DNA from: Anaerocolumna cellulosilytica
Lineage (GTDB): Bacteria > Bacillota > Clostridia > Lachnospirales > Lachnospiraceae
Reading direction: 5' to 3'
Assembly: GCF_014218335.1 (NCBI RefSeq)
Contig: NZ_AP023367.1
Span: 77,001 to 141,000, forward strand
DNA length: 64,000 nt
The translations under genes and the position numbers were made by a program. Below the pieces are notes generated by a model. It was not told the origin of the DNA and did no database searches. It saw nothing but the letters and a program-made list of their open reading frames with translations. Below are positions 8,677 through 17,996 of the stretch, piece after piece. Every line of letters begins with the position of its first letter. The first letter of the stretch is position 1.

Positions 8677-10071
8677 TTGGAAGATAAAACGTATGGATAT
8701 AAAGTACATAAGAGACGAATCGTAGGTATTTTTCCCGTTTTTTTAATAGGAGCCTTTTTTGTGATACTGCTGGTTATGGCGTTTCATGTTACAGCAAAGG
8801 ACTCAAATCAAAATGGACATAATTCTTCAGCAACATCAGGAAATGGTACAATACCACCTTCTGATGAAGGACAGGATGGGAGGAATAAAGAGTTTCTAGC
8901 AGTGGTAAAGGAAATTAATAAAGAAGATTTAACTATGACTTTATTAGATACTAATTCCGGACAAGATATTATACTAGGGTATAGCGGCGGAACTCAGGTT
9001 TTGGACAAATATGAAAAAGTATTATCCGTTGCCCAGTTATCTTCTGGGGTAATGGTAGATGCTGTTTATAATACAGATACTTTAAAGCTTACAAAAGTAC
9101 AGTTAACCAACCAGGCCTGGGAATATAAAGGGGTTAGCAACTGGGCTATTTATGACTTGGAACAGCGCATTGATATTGTGGATACGAAATATCGTTACTC
9201 AGATAAAACAGTAGTCACCAGAGATGGAAAGCTTTTAGATGCAAATGTCCTTCATGAAAAGGATGAAGTGATTATAAGAGGCTACGATAAATTTATATGG
9301 TCCATCGAGGTGGTAAAGGGTCATGGGACTCTTATATTTAAGGATTATGACGATTTTATCGGTGGCATTGCGCATATTGGAAACAGAGAAACCCTTGCGG
9401 TAACAGAGGATATGACCGCGATTGTGCGGGAAGGAACATATGACATTACTTTGGAAAATGGGAACTTAAAAGGGACAAGGACTATAACAGTAATTCCTCA
9501 GGAGTCATTTATAGTGGATATGGGTGAATTTAAAAAGCCCAAGGCTCAGATGGGAGTAGTAGATTTTATAATATCTCCATATGGAGCAGAACTAAAAATT
9601 GATGGAACGGAAAAAGAGTACGAGAACGCAGTTGAACTTAAATACGGAGAACACAAAATAGAGGTGGCTCTTGGTGGATATACGACATATACAGGAACTC
9701 TTAATTTAGAGGAAGAGGAGAAGACCGTTAATATCACTTTGGCTGAAACCAAGAAAGATACAGATGCAGATGATACCTCTGAAAATGAGGATGAAACTAC
9801 GAATAAACCGGCTGATACATCGAAGGGCAGCGGGGATTATGAACAGGTATCTTACAATAATTATATTTATGTTGAGGAGCCGGAAGGAGCTTCTATCTAC
9901 TTTAACGGTCAATTTAAAGGAACTTCACCGGTGAGTTTTCCAAAAGAAGTGGGAACCCATTACATTACATTGATACAATCCGGCTATTCTACTAAAACTT
10001 ATACGGTAGAAGTTAAGGATGATAAGGAAGATGTCAAACTAACGTTTCCCGCAATGATAAAGTCAGAGTAA
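8677..10071 (+). CDS. Membrane-anchored protein with two C-terminal PEGA domains
   Basis: The 464-residue protein begins at a TTG preceded by ACAGGAGG. It has a basic N-terminus, one transmembrane helix (about residues 17-40, IFPVFLIGAFFVILLVMAFH) and an extracellular remainder. A beta-rich middle region is followed by two PEGA repeats, near residues 290-355 (ISPYGAELKIDG) and 395-460 (EEPEGASIYFNGQFKGTSPV). They are joined by an acidic, Asp/Thr-rich linker. PEGA domains are surface beta-sandwich modules often found in cell-envelope proteins. No catalytic motif is visible. The TTG start and the folded leader immediately upstream suggest regulated, modest translation. Confidence 0.78.
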   Translation: MEDKTYGYKVHKRRIVGIFPVFLIGAFFVILLVMAFHVTAKDSNQNGHNSSATSGNGTIPPSDEGQDGRNKEFLAVVKEINKEDLTMTLLDTNSGQDIILGYSGGTQVLDKYEKVLSVAQLSSGVMVDAVYNTDTLKLTKVQLTNQAWEYKGVSNWAIYDLEQRIDIVDTKYRYSDKTVVTRDGKLLDANVLHEKDEVIIRGYDKFIWSIEVVKGHGTLIFKDYDDFIGGIAHIGNRETLAVTEDMTAIVREGTYDITLENGNLKGTRTITVIPQESFIVDMGEFKKPKAQMGVVDFIISPYGAELKIDGTEKEYENAVELKYGEHKIEVALGGYTTYTGTLNLEEEEKTVNITLAETKKDTDADDTSENEDETTNKPADTSKGSGDYEQVSYNNYIYVEEPEGASIYFNGQFKGTSPVSFPKEVGTHYITLIQSGYSTKTYTVEVKDDKEDVKLTFPAMIKSE

Positions 10072-10083
10072 AAGGCTTGTAAG

Positions 10084-10135
10084 AATAACCCGGAGCAAAA
10101 GCAGTTGTATTCTACTGTTAGGTTTCTGGGTTATT
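10084..10135 (+). terminator. Terminator after the PEGA gene
   Basis: AATAACCC (10084-) and GGGTTATT (to 10135) form a long stem-loop followed by TTGG, between the PEGA gene and the lipoprotein gene. Confidence 0.6.
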
Positions 10136-10193
10136 TTGGTATATTTTATAACATAAGACATAGAATAAACTAAGGAGATTCTATGGAGGCATT

Positions 10194-10610
10194 ATGCGAA
10201 AGGTTAAGATATGGGTGCTGCTGTTTGCCTTAGTCGGAAGCAGTTTTTTATTAACCGGTTGTAAATCTGAAAAAACAGATATTAAAAAAATTAAGGATTT
10301 GGAGTTTACCGTTGTAGAAGATGCAGATGTACCGGAGCAGCTTATGGAAATTATTAATGAAAAGAAAAAAGAACCCTTTAAGATGTCTTATGCAAATGGC
10401 GACAGCTTATACATAGTGGTAGGTTATGGAGAAAAGCCCACGGGAGGTTACAGCATAGCAGTAGACAATTTATTTTTAACATCAAATGCTGTTTATATTG
10501 ATACGAATTTAATTGGACCGGCGGAGAATGAGCAGGTAACCAATGCCCTTACCTATCCCTACATAGTAGTTAAAACGGAGTTTATTGATAAAAGTGTAGT
10601 GTTTGAGTAG
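10194..10610 (+). CDS. PrcB-like lipoprotein
   Basis: A 138-residue precursor with a lipoprotein signal peptide ending in the lipobox LLTGC (Cys at about residue 23). The mature part carries the PrcB C-terminal domain signature GEKPTGGYSIAVDNLF and the closing TYPYIVVKTE strand. PrcB-type domains were named from a partner of the treponemal PrcA protease; in Bacillota they occur as small lipoproteins of uncertain role. GGAGG lies just upstream of the ATG. It follows the PEGA gene but is separated from it by a terminator, so it may have its own promoter. Confidence 0.75.
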   Translation: MRKVKIWVLLFALVGSSFLLTGCKSEKTDIKKIKDLEFTVVEDADVPEQLMEIINEKKKEPFKMSYANGDSLYIVVGYGEKPTGGYSIAVDNLFLTSNAVYIDTNLIGPAENEQVTNALTYPYIVVKTEFIDKSVVFE

Positions 10611-10884
10611 ATTTTTTGCTGGAGACTGCTTTTGGTTATTAATTTTACAAAAATTACGAGTATTGTATTTAAAAGCAGCTTCTCCGGTAATATCAATAAA
10701 TTCTGGTGATTATTGCCTTGATATGTTAAAATTGCCTAATTTTATTGTGCAATAAGTCAAAATGCGGAAAAATTTAAAATTAATTCTGTAAATTAATAAC
10801 AATAAATACTGACTTATAACAAAGTGAATTGGCACATTTTTTGTACACAAGTCTCGTAAAAATTGTGAGTTGTCAGAAAATTTG

Positions 10885-10913
10885 TTGACAAGCCGTAAAA
10901 TTCATGTTATAGT
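10885..10913 (+). promoter_or_regulatory. Strong sigma-A promoter of veg
   Basis: TTGACA (10885-10890) and TATAGT (10908-10913) with exactly 17 bp between them, about 110 bp upstream of the veg start. This fits the strong vegetative promoter for which veg is known in B. subtilis. Confidence 0.8.
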
Positions 10914-11024
10914 GACTATGGTTGTAATTTGGATATTTATGTTCAGAGATTTTAGACATCTTTAGAGTGGAAGAGTTGGTCTAAAACCTTAATATAAAGA
11001 TGTACTACTCTTAAGGAGGCTATT

Positions 11025-11270
11025 ATGATGATGAAACAGGCAGATGTCAGCAAGGTTCGCAGAGAAATAATAAGTCACGTGGGAAGCAGAGTAAAAATCA
11101 AAGCGAATAGAGGAAGAAATAAAATGGATATTACAGAGGGCATTATCACTGAGACATATCCAAGTATATTTTTAATTAAAATAGAAGATGGCAGTTCTGA
11201 TACGGTAAAAACAATGTCATTTAGTTATGCCGATGTTTTAACAAAAGATGTGCAGATGATGCTCTGCTAA
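11025..11270 (+). CDS. veg: Veg family protein
   Basis: The 81-residue protein contains the Veg (DUF1021) pattern: VRREIISHVGSRVKIKANRGR, then GIITETYPSIFLIKI, then MSFSYADVLT. It is a small basic beta-barrel-like protein conserved in Bacillota. In B. subtilis it is linked to biofilm gene expression, and its biochemical role is uncertain. TTAAGGAGG precedes the ATG; three consecutive ATG codons make the exact start ambiguous by two codons. The gene has a near-consensus promoter upstream and an intrinsic terminator downstream, so it is probably a single-gene transcription unit next to sipL, as often seen in Clostridia. Confidence 0.92.
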   Translation: MMMKQADVSKVRREIISHVGSRVKIKANRGRNKMDITEGIITETYPSIFLIKIEDGSSDTVKTMSFSYADVLTKDVQMMLC

Positions 11271-11290
11271 GTTATAATAGACAGGCTTTG

Positions 11291-11334
11291 GCTGTTGCAA
11301 AAGGTATGCTTATACCTTTTGCAGCAGCTTTTTT
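11291..11334 (+). terminator. Intrinsic terminator of veg
   Basis: A 17-bp stem with one G-U pair (11291-11307 with 11312-11328) and a 4-base loop, followed by TTTTTT. Confidence 0.9.
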
Positions 11335-11410
11335 ATGCGGTATATTTAATTTATTCATAAAAAGGATACCTTCTGAATATGATATGGTATAAGACAAGGA
11401 GGGATAGTTT

Positions 11411-12979
11411 GTGGAACTGATCAAGAAAAATATCCATATGAATAAATTGAAATGTCAAACCAGTCTTCAGCTTACCTTAGACGATGATTTTAATGTTCCT
11501 GATGCAAAACCTGACATTTATAAAATTATTAAAGAGCAAGGCTCAGTTAAAATCAATGATGTAAAAATGTCAAATGGTAAGTTAATGGTAAAAGGTGCGC
11601 TTTGTTTCAATGATTTGTATTTGAGCGATGAAAATGCAAGACCGGTAAATAACATGTCCGGGGAAGTGGCCTTTGACGAATTAATTCATCTGGAGGATGC
11701 CTGCGCTGGTGATGATGCAATAATTAACTGGGAACTGGAGGATTTGACAACTGGTTTAATTAATTCCAGAAAGCTGAGTGTAAAAGCGATTGTGAAGTTG
11801 ACTGTCCTAGTGGAGGATTTGTACGATGAAGCAACAGCAGTTTCTGTAGACGGAGAAGAGGATATCCAGTTTATTAACAAAAGTATTACGGTAACCGATG
11901 TAGCAGTTGACAAAAAAGACACCTACCGGGTAAAAGACCAGATACACCTACCCTCAGGTAAGGGGAACATCTCAGAGATTTTATACAGTGAAGTTGAATT
12001 AAGAAATCCGGAGGTTCGTTTACTGGACAGCAAATTTTCTGAAAAGGGTGAAATTCTCGTCTTTATCCTTTATGCAAGTGAAAATGAAGAAACCCCGGTT
12101 GAATATTTTGAGACGGAACTGCCTTTTAGCACTATAGTGGAATGCAATGGCTGTACGGAAGATATGATAGATAATATCAATTTTTCCATTGCCAGTAAAA
12201 GCTTAGATGTTATGCCTGATGCGGATGGAGAACAGAGGATTATCGATCTTGAGGTTGTGCTTGAGATGGGGATAAAAATATATGAGGAAGAAGAACTGGA
12301 ATTACTAAACGATGTTTATTCTCCTTCAAAAGAGTTAGTACCGGTTTTAAAAGAAGCACATTATGAGGATTTGTTAGTGAAGAATAACAGTAAAGTCAGG
12401 GTCAATGATCGTGTCAGGCTAACCCAGAATCAACCCGAGATACTTCAAATCTGCCATGCCAGCGGTGAAATTAAAGTGGATGATATTGAACTTATAGAAA
12501 ATGGTCTGGAAGTAAACGGCGTATTGGAAGTACAGATTTTGTACATATGTCCGGATGATAATAAACCTCTAAATTCGGTGAAAGGGGTTATACCCTTTAA
12601 TCAGTTAATCGAAGCAAAAGGTATAAATCAGAATAGTATTTATAATGTGAAGCCGGCATTGGAGCAATTGAGTGTTATGATGCTTGACAGTGAAGAGATA
12701 GAAGTAAAGGCTGGTATCGGTTTAAATGCTATGGTCTTCAATACAGTAACAGAGCCTATTATTACAGATATTGAAGTGTATGATATTGATTATGAGAAGC
12801 TTCAGTCAATGCCCAGTGTTGTGGGTTATATTGTAAAAGCCAGGGATACTTTATGGAACATTGCAAAGAAATACTATACGACTATAGACCGGATTAAACA
12901 AATTAACGGATTGGAAGAAGATAATGTAAAGGTTGGAGATAAACTTATTATTACAAAAAAGGTAGACCGATATATATAA
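11411..12979 (+). CDS. sipL: Spore morphogenesis protein SipL (SPOCS + LysM)
   Basis: A 522-residue protein that begins at GTG after AGGAGGG. The N-terminal region shows the DUF3794/SPOCS pattern DDDFNVPDAKPDIYKIIKEQG, repeated near residues 330-400 (RVRLTQNQPEILQICHASG with VKGVIPFNQL). The C-terminus (about 475-520) is a LysM domain, YIVKARDTLWNIAKKYYT through VGDKLIITK. This is the architecture and length of C. difficile SipL. There the LysM domain binds the SpoIVA ATPase and tethers the coat to the forespore, replacing Bacillus SpoVID. It is expected in the mother cell during engulfment; its role here is inferred from the family. Confidence 0.9.
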   Translation: MELIKKNIHMNKLKCQTSLQLTLDDDFNVPDAKPDIYKIIKEQGSVKINDVKMSNGKLMVKGALCFNDLYLSDENARPVNNMSGEVAFDELIHLEDACAGDDAIINWELEDLTTGLINSRKLSVKAIVKLTVLVEDLYDEATAVSVDGEEDIQFINKSITVTDVAVDKKDTYRVKDQIHLPSGKGNISEILYSEVELRNPEVRLLDSKFSEKGEILVFILYASENEETPVEYFETELPFSTIVECNGCTEDMIDNINFSIASKSLDVMPDADGEQRIIDLEVVLEMGIKIYEEEELELLNDVYSPSKELVPVLKEAHYEDLLVKNNSKVRVNDRVRLTQNQPEILQICHASGEIKVDDIELIENGLEVNGVLEVQILYICPDDNKPLNSVKGVIPFNQLIEAKGINQNSIYNVKPALEQLSVMMLDSEEIEVKAGIGLNAMVFNTVTEPIITDIEVYDIDYEKLQSMPSVVGYIVKARDTLWNIAKKYYTTIDRIKQINGLEEDNVKVGDKLIITKKVDRYI

Positions 12980-13000
12980 TAAGTTATGTATGTACATAAG

Positions 13001-13039
13001 CAGAGCCGAGGGAAATTAAGTTCCAACGGCTCTGTTTTG
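13001..13039 (+). terminator. Terminator of sipL
   Basis: CAGAGCCG (13001-13008) pairs with CGGCTCTG (13027-13034), followed by TTTTGT. Confidence 0.85.
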
Positions 13040-13172
13040 TATATAAACCAGTTACTAAGAATAATCTATTGTTTTTAAATTGTTTCTTTGTAAATTTGAA
13101 GTTGGCAGTACCGGGTTTACATTTTGATAACTACCGTTTTTTATATGTACAAAATCGTTTTGTAAGAGTTTT

Positions 13173-13769
13173 TTATTTAGCTCCAGCACTCTCTTTTGAA
13201 GAACTTCTCCACTGTTCCAGCTTTTCCATCGTTGCATCAAAAGTCTTTTGACAAATTTCTGGTAGTTCTCCGCCCCAAGCTTTTTTTGCCTGTTCAAAGC
13301 CTTCCTTTATGGCATCTGCCATAGCATCAATTTTATCCGGGTCACCGCCGGTAAGAGCTTTGGCAAAAGATATAAGGCGGTCAGAAGTTTGGTTTACACC
13401 CCAGTACCCGTCCTCTGCAATATCAGCGTTTGCTTGCGCAGCTGTTTCGTCATCTACAGTTACTTTACCCTCACGAAGCAGTTGGTACATCGTTGCCTCA
13501 TCAAAGGTCTGGCCTTGCTGCAACATCATTTTTTCAACTAAATCCCGAAGCTGTTTTGTACGTTTTTCAGCATCTGCCTTTAGCTGGGCAATGGTTACCG
13601 TGTCCTGTTTATAAACCGGTTTTTTTACAGTTTCCTCTGTGCTTTTTTCATATACAGCAGCGGGTTCATTAGCTGTACTACTTATAGTGGTGTCAGACTC
13701 GGTTTTTTTCTTAGTCTGTGTAGTAGTGGTGCTTCCGTAATTAGAAGCAGTAATTCCATTTACTCCCAT
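13173..13769 (-). CDS. DUF5610-like protein with disordered N-terminus
   Basis: The 198-residue protein has a low-complexity Thr/Lys/Glu-rich first third (about residues 8-55) and a central coiled-coil-like helix (IAQLKADAEKRTKQLRDLVEKMM). Its C-terminal segment, GYWGVNQTSDRLISFAKALTGGDPDKI then QAKKAWGGELPEICQKTFDATMEKL, resembles proteins I recall as DUF5610. No signal peptide or catalytic motif is seen. AGGAGGG lies before the ATG. The function is unknown. The reading frame is supported by composition and by the good ribosome binding site. Confidence 0.7.
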   Translation of the reverse strand: MGVNGITASNYGSTTTTQTKKKTESDTTISSTANEPAAVYEKSTEETVKKPVYKQDTVTIAQLKADAEKRTKQLRDLVEKMMLQQGQTFDEATMYQLLREGKVTVDDETAAQANADIAEDGYWGVNQTSDRLISFAKALTGGDPDKIDAMADAIKEGFEQAKKAWGGELPEICQKTFDATMEKLEQWRSSSKESAGAK

Positions 13770-13871
13770 ATTGGTACCCTCCTTGGTATTATAAGTTTAC
13801 TAGATATGGTTATTATCGGAATTATATTGTAAAAACTTTAGGTATGTACAAAACTCTTTGCTTTTTTTAAG

Positions 13872-13915
13872 GAAGTAGACGAAATCACCAAAATAAAGGT
13901 GATTTCGTCTACTTC
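13872..13915. repeat. Perfect 18-bp inverted repeat
   Basis: 13872-13889 and 13898-13915 are exact reverse complements around an 8-base loop. The hairpin lies between ispE and the DUF5610-like gene, both on the minus strand, where it could mark the end of the ispE transcript. Neither side has a proper uridine run, so an intrinsic terminator is not certain. Confidence 0.7.
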
Positions 13916-13958
13916 TATCACATAAAATGATAGTCTTATACTTGGCTAATTGAGATAT

Positions 13959-14831
13959 TTAATAGACGGGGTGATATAAATTTGTCAAAAAAACCTGTTT
14001 ACTTAATTCACTTATTTTAAATTGATAAAATGCTTTTTCTGCTGCCTTTAAATCATCAAACAAGCCGAATACGGTTGGACCACTGCCACTCATTAGAGAT
14101 ACTAGTGCACCATACTCCAGCATTTTTTCTTTAATAGTTCCAATAATGGGATAGTCTTTCATTGTAACTGTTTCTAATATATTACCGAAATCGCTAATTG
14201 CTGTATAAAGATTATTTTGTTCAATACCTTTTATAATACCATCTATATTCGGGTGATTTATTGTCTCATTAAGCTTTAAATGTTCGTAAACATATTTGGT
14301 AGATACATTAATGGAAGGCTTAACAATAAGTACGTGACAAGCAGGAAAGTGAGGCAGAGGAGTTAAGACTTCACCGATACCCTCAGATAAGGCAGTCCCC
14401 CTCATAATACAATAAGGTACGTCAGCACCTAATTTTAATCCCAGTTCCATAAGTTTTTCTCTGGAAAGCTTTAAATCAAACAGCCTGCTCAAGCCAAACA
14501 GCGTAGCTGCGGCATCCGTACTTCCGCCAGCCATACCGGCTGCAACAGGGATTTTTTTCTCCAATAAAATGGATACGCCCTGATTTATGTTATATTCTTT
14601 CTTAATTAAGGCGGCAGCTTTATAACAAAGATTATTATCATCGGTTGGAAGGTAATGGAGATTGGTCTTTACGATTACCCCTGTATGATTACAGCGGTTT
14701 ATGGTCAGCTTATCGTATAAGCCGATTGTCTGCATAATCATGCGGACTTCGTGATAACCATCTTCTCTTTTTCTCACTACGTCTAACCCTAAATTAATCT
14801 TGGCAAATGCTTTGAGTCTGATTGTATTCAT
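13959..14831 (-). CDS. ispE: 4-diphosphocytidyl-2-C-methyl-D-erythritol kinase
   Basis: This 290-residue GHMP kinase catalyses the ATP-dependent phosphorylation step of the non-mevalonate (MEP) isoprenoid pathway. Motifs visible are AFAKINLGLDVVRKREDGYHEV at the N-terminus (catalytic Asp and Lys region), the ATP-binding PVAAGMAGGSTDAAATL, and the C-terminal LMSGSGPTVFGLF. The start at 14831 (MNTIRLKAFAK) is preferred over a reading 11 codons longer, because an AGGA sits at normal distance and the longer start has none. It is probably co-transcribed with spoIIR upstream or has its own promoter in the 140-bp gap. Confidence 0.95.
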   Translation of the reverse strand: MNTIRLKAFAKINLGLDVVRKREDGYHEVRMIMQTIGLYDKLTINRCNHTGVIVKTNLHYLPTDDNNLCYKAAALIKKEYNINQGVSILLEKKIPVAAGMAGGSTDAAATLFGLSRLFDLKLSREKLMELGLKLGADVPYCIMRGTALSEGIGEVLTPLPHFPACHVLIVKPSINVSTKYVYEHLKLNETINHPNIDGIIKGIEQNNLYTAISDFGNILETVTMKDYPIIGTIKEKMLEYGALVSLMSGSGPTVFGLFDDLKAAEKAFYQFKISELSKQVFLTNLYHPVY

Positions 14832-14970
14832 AAGTATTCCTGTTCTCCTTATGTATTTTAGCACTTGTTAAAACCTATTACTGAGCATTTGTGCTGTAAG
14901 GCCAATTGCCATACAGCAGCACATTACTATGATTATATGCTTATGGTAGCATATTTGCAATAGTGCACTT

Positions 14971-15648
14971 TTAATCTGCCAGCAAATCCTTTACCAAAGA
15001 TATTAATTTAAACTTGACTTTGACTTTTGGCTTATTCGTTGAGAGGATTGAGGTATACTCATCCTCCGTAAGAAAATATTTAAGCTGGTCCTTGGATTCT
15101 TTTGGCACAACACTATAAGTTGCATCGACAAAGCAAAGAGGTGGGAACATGATACACCACCAGTTTTGGCCCTTTGCCTCCCCCAATTCAATGCGAAGTG
15201 CTTCATAATCTCCCGGAGGCAGGGACAAATCGCCATACACTTTTAAAGGAAAATAATCATTGGATAGGGAGGCTTTGGAAGTATATGTAAAGCCGTTCTC
15301 TGCTATTACGGAGTCTGCCAGGCTTTTAAGAGAGGTTAATTGGCTTTTTAGAAGCTCTCTTGCCTGCTCCGTACTGCCGGCATCTTTTAAGAGCGGCTCC
15401 AGATAAGAGGTTACCGCCGCCTTTATTTTTAACTTCAGTGCTTGATCCTCTGTAGAATCACTATTGGCAATTACATGAAAGCGTATAATTTCAGAAGCAA
15501 TCCCTTTTTGAAGTGTTTCTGCACTTTTAGGGGCTGCAATAACGTTATAGATGGAGAAAAAACTAATACTAAGCAGAAGACAGGCAATTACCAGCCAGCG
15601 ATTATCTTTATGTAAGAATATCTTTTGTAGAGTGCTTTTTAATGTCAT
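14971..15648 (-). CDS. spoIIR: Stage II sporulation protein R
   Basis: A 225-residue secreted protein with an N-terminal membrane or signal segment (WLVIACLLLSISFFSIYNVI). The SpoIIR core follows: IIRFHVIANSDSTEDQALKLKIKAAV, FPLKVYGDLSLPPGDYEALRIELGEAKGQNWWCIMFPPLCFVD. In B. subtilis SpoIIR is made in the forespore, secreted to the intermembrane space and triggers SpoIIGA to process pro-sigma-E in the mother cell. Forespore (sigma-F) control is expected from the family; I could not pick out a confident sigma-F promoter. It is transcribed toward ispE. Confidence 0.93.
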   Translation of the reverse strand: MTLKSTLQKIFLHKDNRWLVIACLLLSISFFSIYNVIAAPKSAETLQKGIASEIIRFHVIANSDSTEDQALKLKIKAAVTSYLEPLLKDAGSTEQARELLKSQLTSLKSLADSVIAENGFTYTSKASLSNDYFPLKVYGDLSLPPGDYEALRIELGEAKGQNWWCIMFPPLCFVDATYSVVPKESKDQLKYFLTEDEYTSILSTNKPKVKVKFKLISLVKDLLAD

Positions 15649-16018
15649 AAATACTCCGTTCTGCTGAAATTCAGCTAAGTTTTTTTCTATTATAAAATAT
15701 AAAATCTTTGAGAACTAACAGTGCTATGTATTGGAATATTTTAAGTATTGACATGATTGAAAGACTTAAACAAACTGAAACAGATTATTTATAGTAAGTA
15801 AAACATCTAATTTTTGTAAAATTAAAAACAGGAGAGGATTGTAAGTTAGCTATTGAATGTTCCACAAATAAATAGTAAAATGAATAAAGTGTTTCAAACA
15901 ATAATAAATATAGTGTAAGTATTTTGATTCCATAGCTTAAGTGACTGGGCTATTTTTTCTGATAGCCATAAGCTTATGTAAATCATGTGTTTTAAGCTAA
16001 AAAGAAAGGATACTTATT
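15649..16018. other. Divergent spacer between spoIIR and ddl
   Basis: About 370 bp of AT-rich DNA carrying the 5' control regions of the divergent genes spoIIR and ddl. The only structure I see is a pairing of ATAGCTTA and GGCTAT (about 15932-15958) with ATAGCC and AAGCTTAT (to about 15976), just ahead of ddl. It could be a leader hairpin. No ORF. Confidence 0.4.
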
Positions 16019-17101
16019 ATGAATAAAAAAACAGTGGCAGTTTTATTTGGCGGCAGGTCTTCAGAACATGAGGTTTCCTGTGTTTCGGCAAAAACTATTA
16101 TTTCAAATATAAATAGAGATTTATATGAGGTTATCATAGTCGGTATTACAAAGGAAGGGAAATGGATTAAAGTAAACTCCATTGAAGATATTACTTCCGG
16201 GAAGTGGAAAAACGGAACAACAACAGCGGTTATATCCCCAGATGCCACACAAAAAGCAGTATTATTTCTGGAGGGTAATAAGGTAAACATAGAAAAAGTT
16301 GATGTTGTATTCCCTGTACTTCATGGGTTGAATGGTGAAGACGGTACTGTTCAGGGGCTTTTAGAGCTTGCAGGAATTCCATATGTAGGCTGTGGAGTGG
16401 TGGCTTCCGGGGTATCCATGGATAAGCTGTTTACAAAAATCATTGCAGATTCCTTAGGAATACGTCAGGCAAAATATGCAGCCGTTCTGAAAAAGGAACT
16501 GGAGCAAATACATAAGGTAACAGAAAAAATTGAAAGTGTTCTCCCCTATCCGGTATTTATCAAACCTTCTAATGCCGGTTCTTCTAGAGGTGTATCAAAA
16601 GCAACGAACCGGGAAGAATTAATAGCAGGTCTTTATGCAGCAGCGGAACATGACCGTAAAATTCTTGTTGAAGAGACTATAATCGGACGTGAAATTGAAT
16701 GTGCAGTACTTGGCGGTAATGAACCAAGAGCTTCAGGAGTAGGAGAAATCATTGCAGCAGCGGATTTTTACGATTACGATGCAAAATATAACAATGAAGA
16801 GTCCAAAACCATTATATCTCCGGAATTGCCGGGCAATGCTACTGAGACAGTAAGGGATTTCGCAGTTAAGATTTTTAAAGCTGTAGATGGGTATGGTTTA
16901 TCCCGCGTTGATTTCTTTGTAATAAACGATGGAGAAGTTATATTTAATGAAATAAATACGATGCCCGGCTTTACAGCAATCAGTATGTATCCTAAGTTAT
17001 GGGAAGCCAAAGGCATTGGCAAGCCTCAGTTGATTGAAAAGTTATTGCAGTTGGCATTTGCAAGGGCAGCAGAGGCAGGAGGCGAAAACGATGGCCAGTA
17101 G
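16019..17101 (+). CDS. ddl: D-alanine--D-alanine ligase
   Basis: This 360-residue ATP-grasp enzyme joins two D-alanines for peptidoglycan. Motifs are VLFGGRSSEHEVSCVSA at the N-terminus (first substrate site), FPVLHGLNGEDGTVQGLLELAGIPYVGCG, the ATP-binding VFIKPSNAGSSRGVSKA, and the metal-binding VDFFVINDGEVIFNEINTMPGFT. AAAGAAAGG precedes the ATG. The end overlaps the start of murI by 11 bp, so the two cell-wall genes are translationally coupled. Together they supply D-Ala-D-Ala and D-Glu. Confidence 0.96.
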   Translation: MNKKTVAVLFGGRSSEHEVSCVSAKTIISNINRDLYEVIIVGITKEGKWIKVNSIEDITSGKWKNGTTTAVISPDATQKAVLFLEGNKVNIEKVDVVFPVLHGLNGEDGTVQGLLELAGIPYVGCGVVASGVSMDKLFTKIIADSLGIRQAKYAAVLKKELEQIHKVTEKIESVLPYPVFIKPSNAGSSRGVSKATNREELIAGLYAAAEHDRKILVEETIIGREIECAVLGGNEPRASGVGEIIAAADFYDYDAKYNNEESKTIISPELPGNATETVRDFAVKIFKAVDGYGLSRVDFFVINDGEVIFNEINTMPGFTAISMYPKLWEAKGIGKPQLIEKLLQLAFARAAEAGGENDGQ

Positions 17102-17912
17102 TGCGCCAATCGGTGTGTTTGATTCAGGAATCGGCGGCTTAACGGTAGCCAGAGAAATTATGAGACAGATTCCGGGCGAAACGATTATATATTTTGGTGA
17201 TACAGCCAGAGTACCTTATGGAAGCAAATCAAAAAAGACTATTATAACGTATTCAAGACAAATTGTTCGATTTTTACAGACAAAAAATGTTAAGGCTATT
17301 GTAATAGCCTGTAATACAGCCAGTGCTTTTGCATTAGAGACAGTTGCATCTGAGGTATCTATTCCGGTAATCGGAGTGGTAAAACCCGGGGCAAGGATTG
17401 CAGCAAAGGCAACTAGAAATGGAAATATTGGTATAATAGGAACGGAAGGTACTATAAGCAGTGGTATCTATAATACTTACTTAAGTGAAACGAACCCTAC
17501 GGTAAACGTCTACGGTAAAGCCTGCCCTCTATTTGTTCCGTTGGTGGAAGAGGGCTGGCTTACTGACCCTGTAACTGTGGAGGTGGCAAAAAGATATATA
17601 AAGGAACTATTAAGTTATGATATTGATACTTTAGTTTTGGGATGCACTCACTATCCATTGATACGTCATACCATTGGAGATATTGTTGGTAATAATGTCA
17701 CATTGGTAAATCCTGCTTATGAAACAGCACGTGAATTAAAGAAGGTTCTCGAAAAAGAAGGAATTGAAAGTACGGCAACAGCAGGAGAACATAAATTCTA
17801 TGTAAGTGATGGTGCGGAAAAATTTCAGAAATTTGCCAATACGATTCTTCCCTGTGAAGTAGTGGAAACAAAGGATATTAATATTGAAAGTTTTGCGGAT
17901 TCATTAATTTAA
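17091..17912 (+). CDS. murI: Glutamate racemase
   Basis: A 273-residue racemase converting L- to D-glutamate for peptidoglycan. The two catalytic cysteines appear in the motifs VIACNTASAFAL and LVLGCTHYPLI. The N-terminal FDSGIGGLTVAREI and FGDTARVPYG complete the family signature. The ATG at 17091 is chosen because GGAGG lies upstream within the end of ddl; a longer reading to 17034 has no ribosome binding site. It overlaps ddl by 11 bp. Confidence 0.95.
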   Translation: MASSAPIGVFDSGIGGLTVAREIMRQIPGETIIYFGDTARVPYGSKSKKTIITYSRQIVRFLQTKNVKAIVIACNTASAFALETVASEVSIPVIGVVKPGARIAAKATRNGNIGIIGTEGTISSGIYNTYLSETNPTVNVYGKACPLFVPLVEEGWLTDPVTVEVAKRYIKELLSYDIDTLVLGCTHYPLIRHTIGDIVGNNVTLVNPAYETARELKKVLEKEGIESTATAGEHKFYVSDGAEKFQKFANTILPCEVVETKDINIESFADSLI

Positions 17913-17950
17913 GAGGTATAATAGCTGGTTGTAAGTAAACTTAGGACAAG

Positions 17951-17987
17951 AAAGGCAGTATCACAGACAAGCCTGTGATATGCAAAG
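17951..17987 (+). other. Leader hairpin resembling the dispersed repeat tail
   Basis: AGGCAGT is followed by a hairpin (ATCACAG/CTGTGAT, about 17959-17980) and ATGCAAAGGG, directly before the DUF1934 start at 17997. The order AGGCAG, hairpin, ATGCAnnGGG is the same as in the 3' half of the repeats at 3957-4043 and 20371-20453. The stem sequence differs. Confidence 0.4.
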
Positions 17988-17996
17988 GGTATAAGA

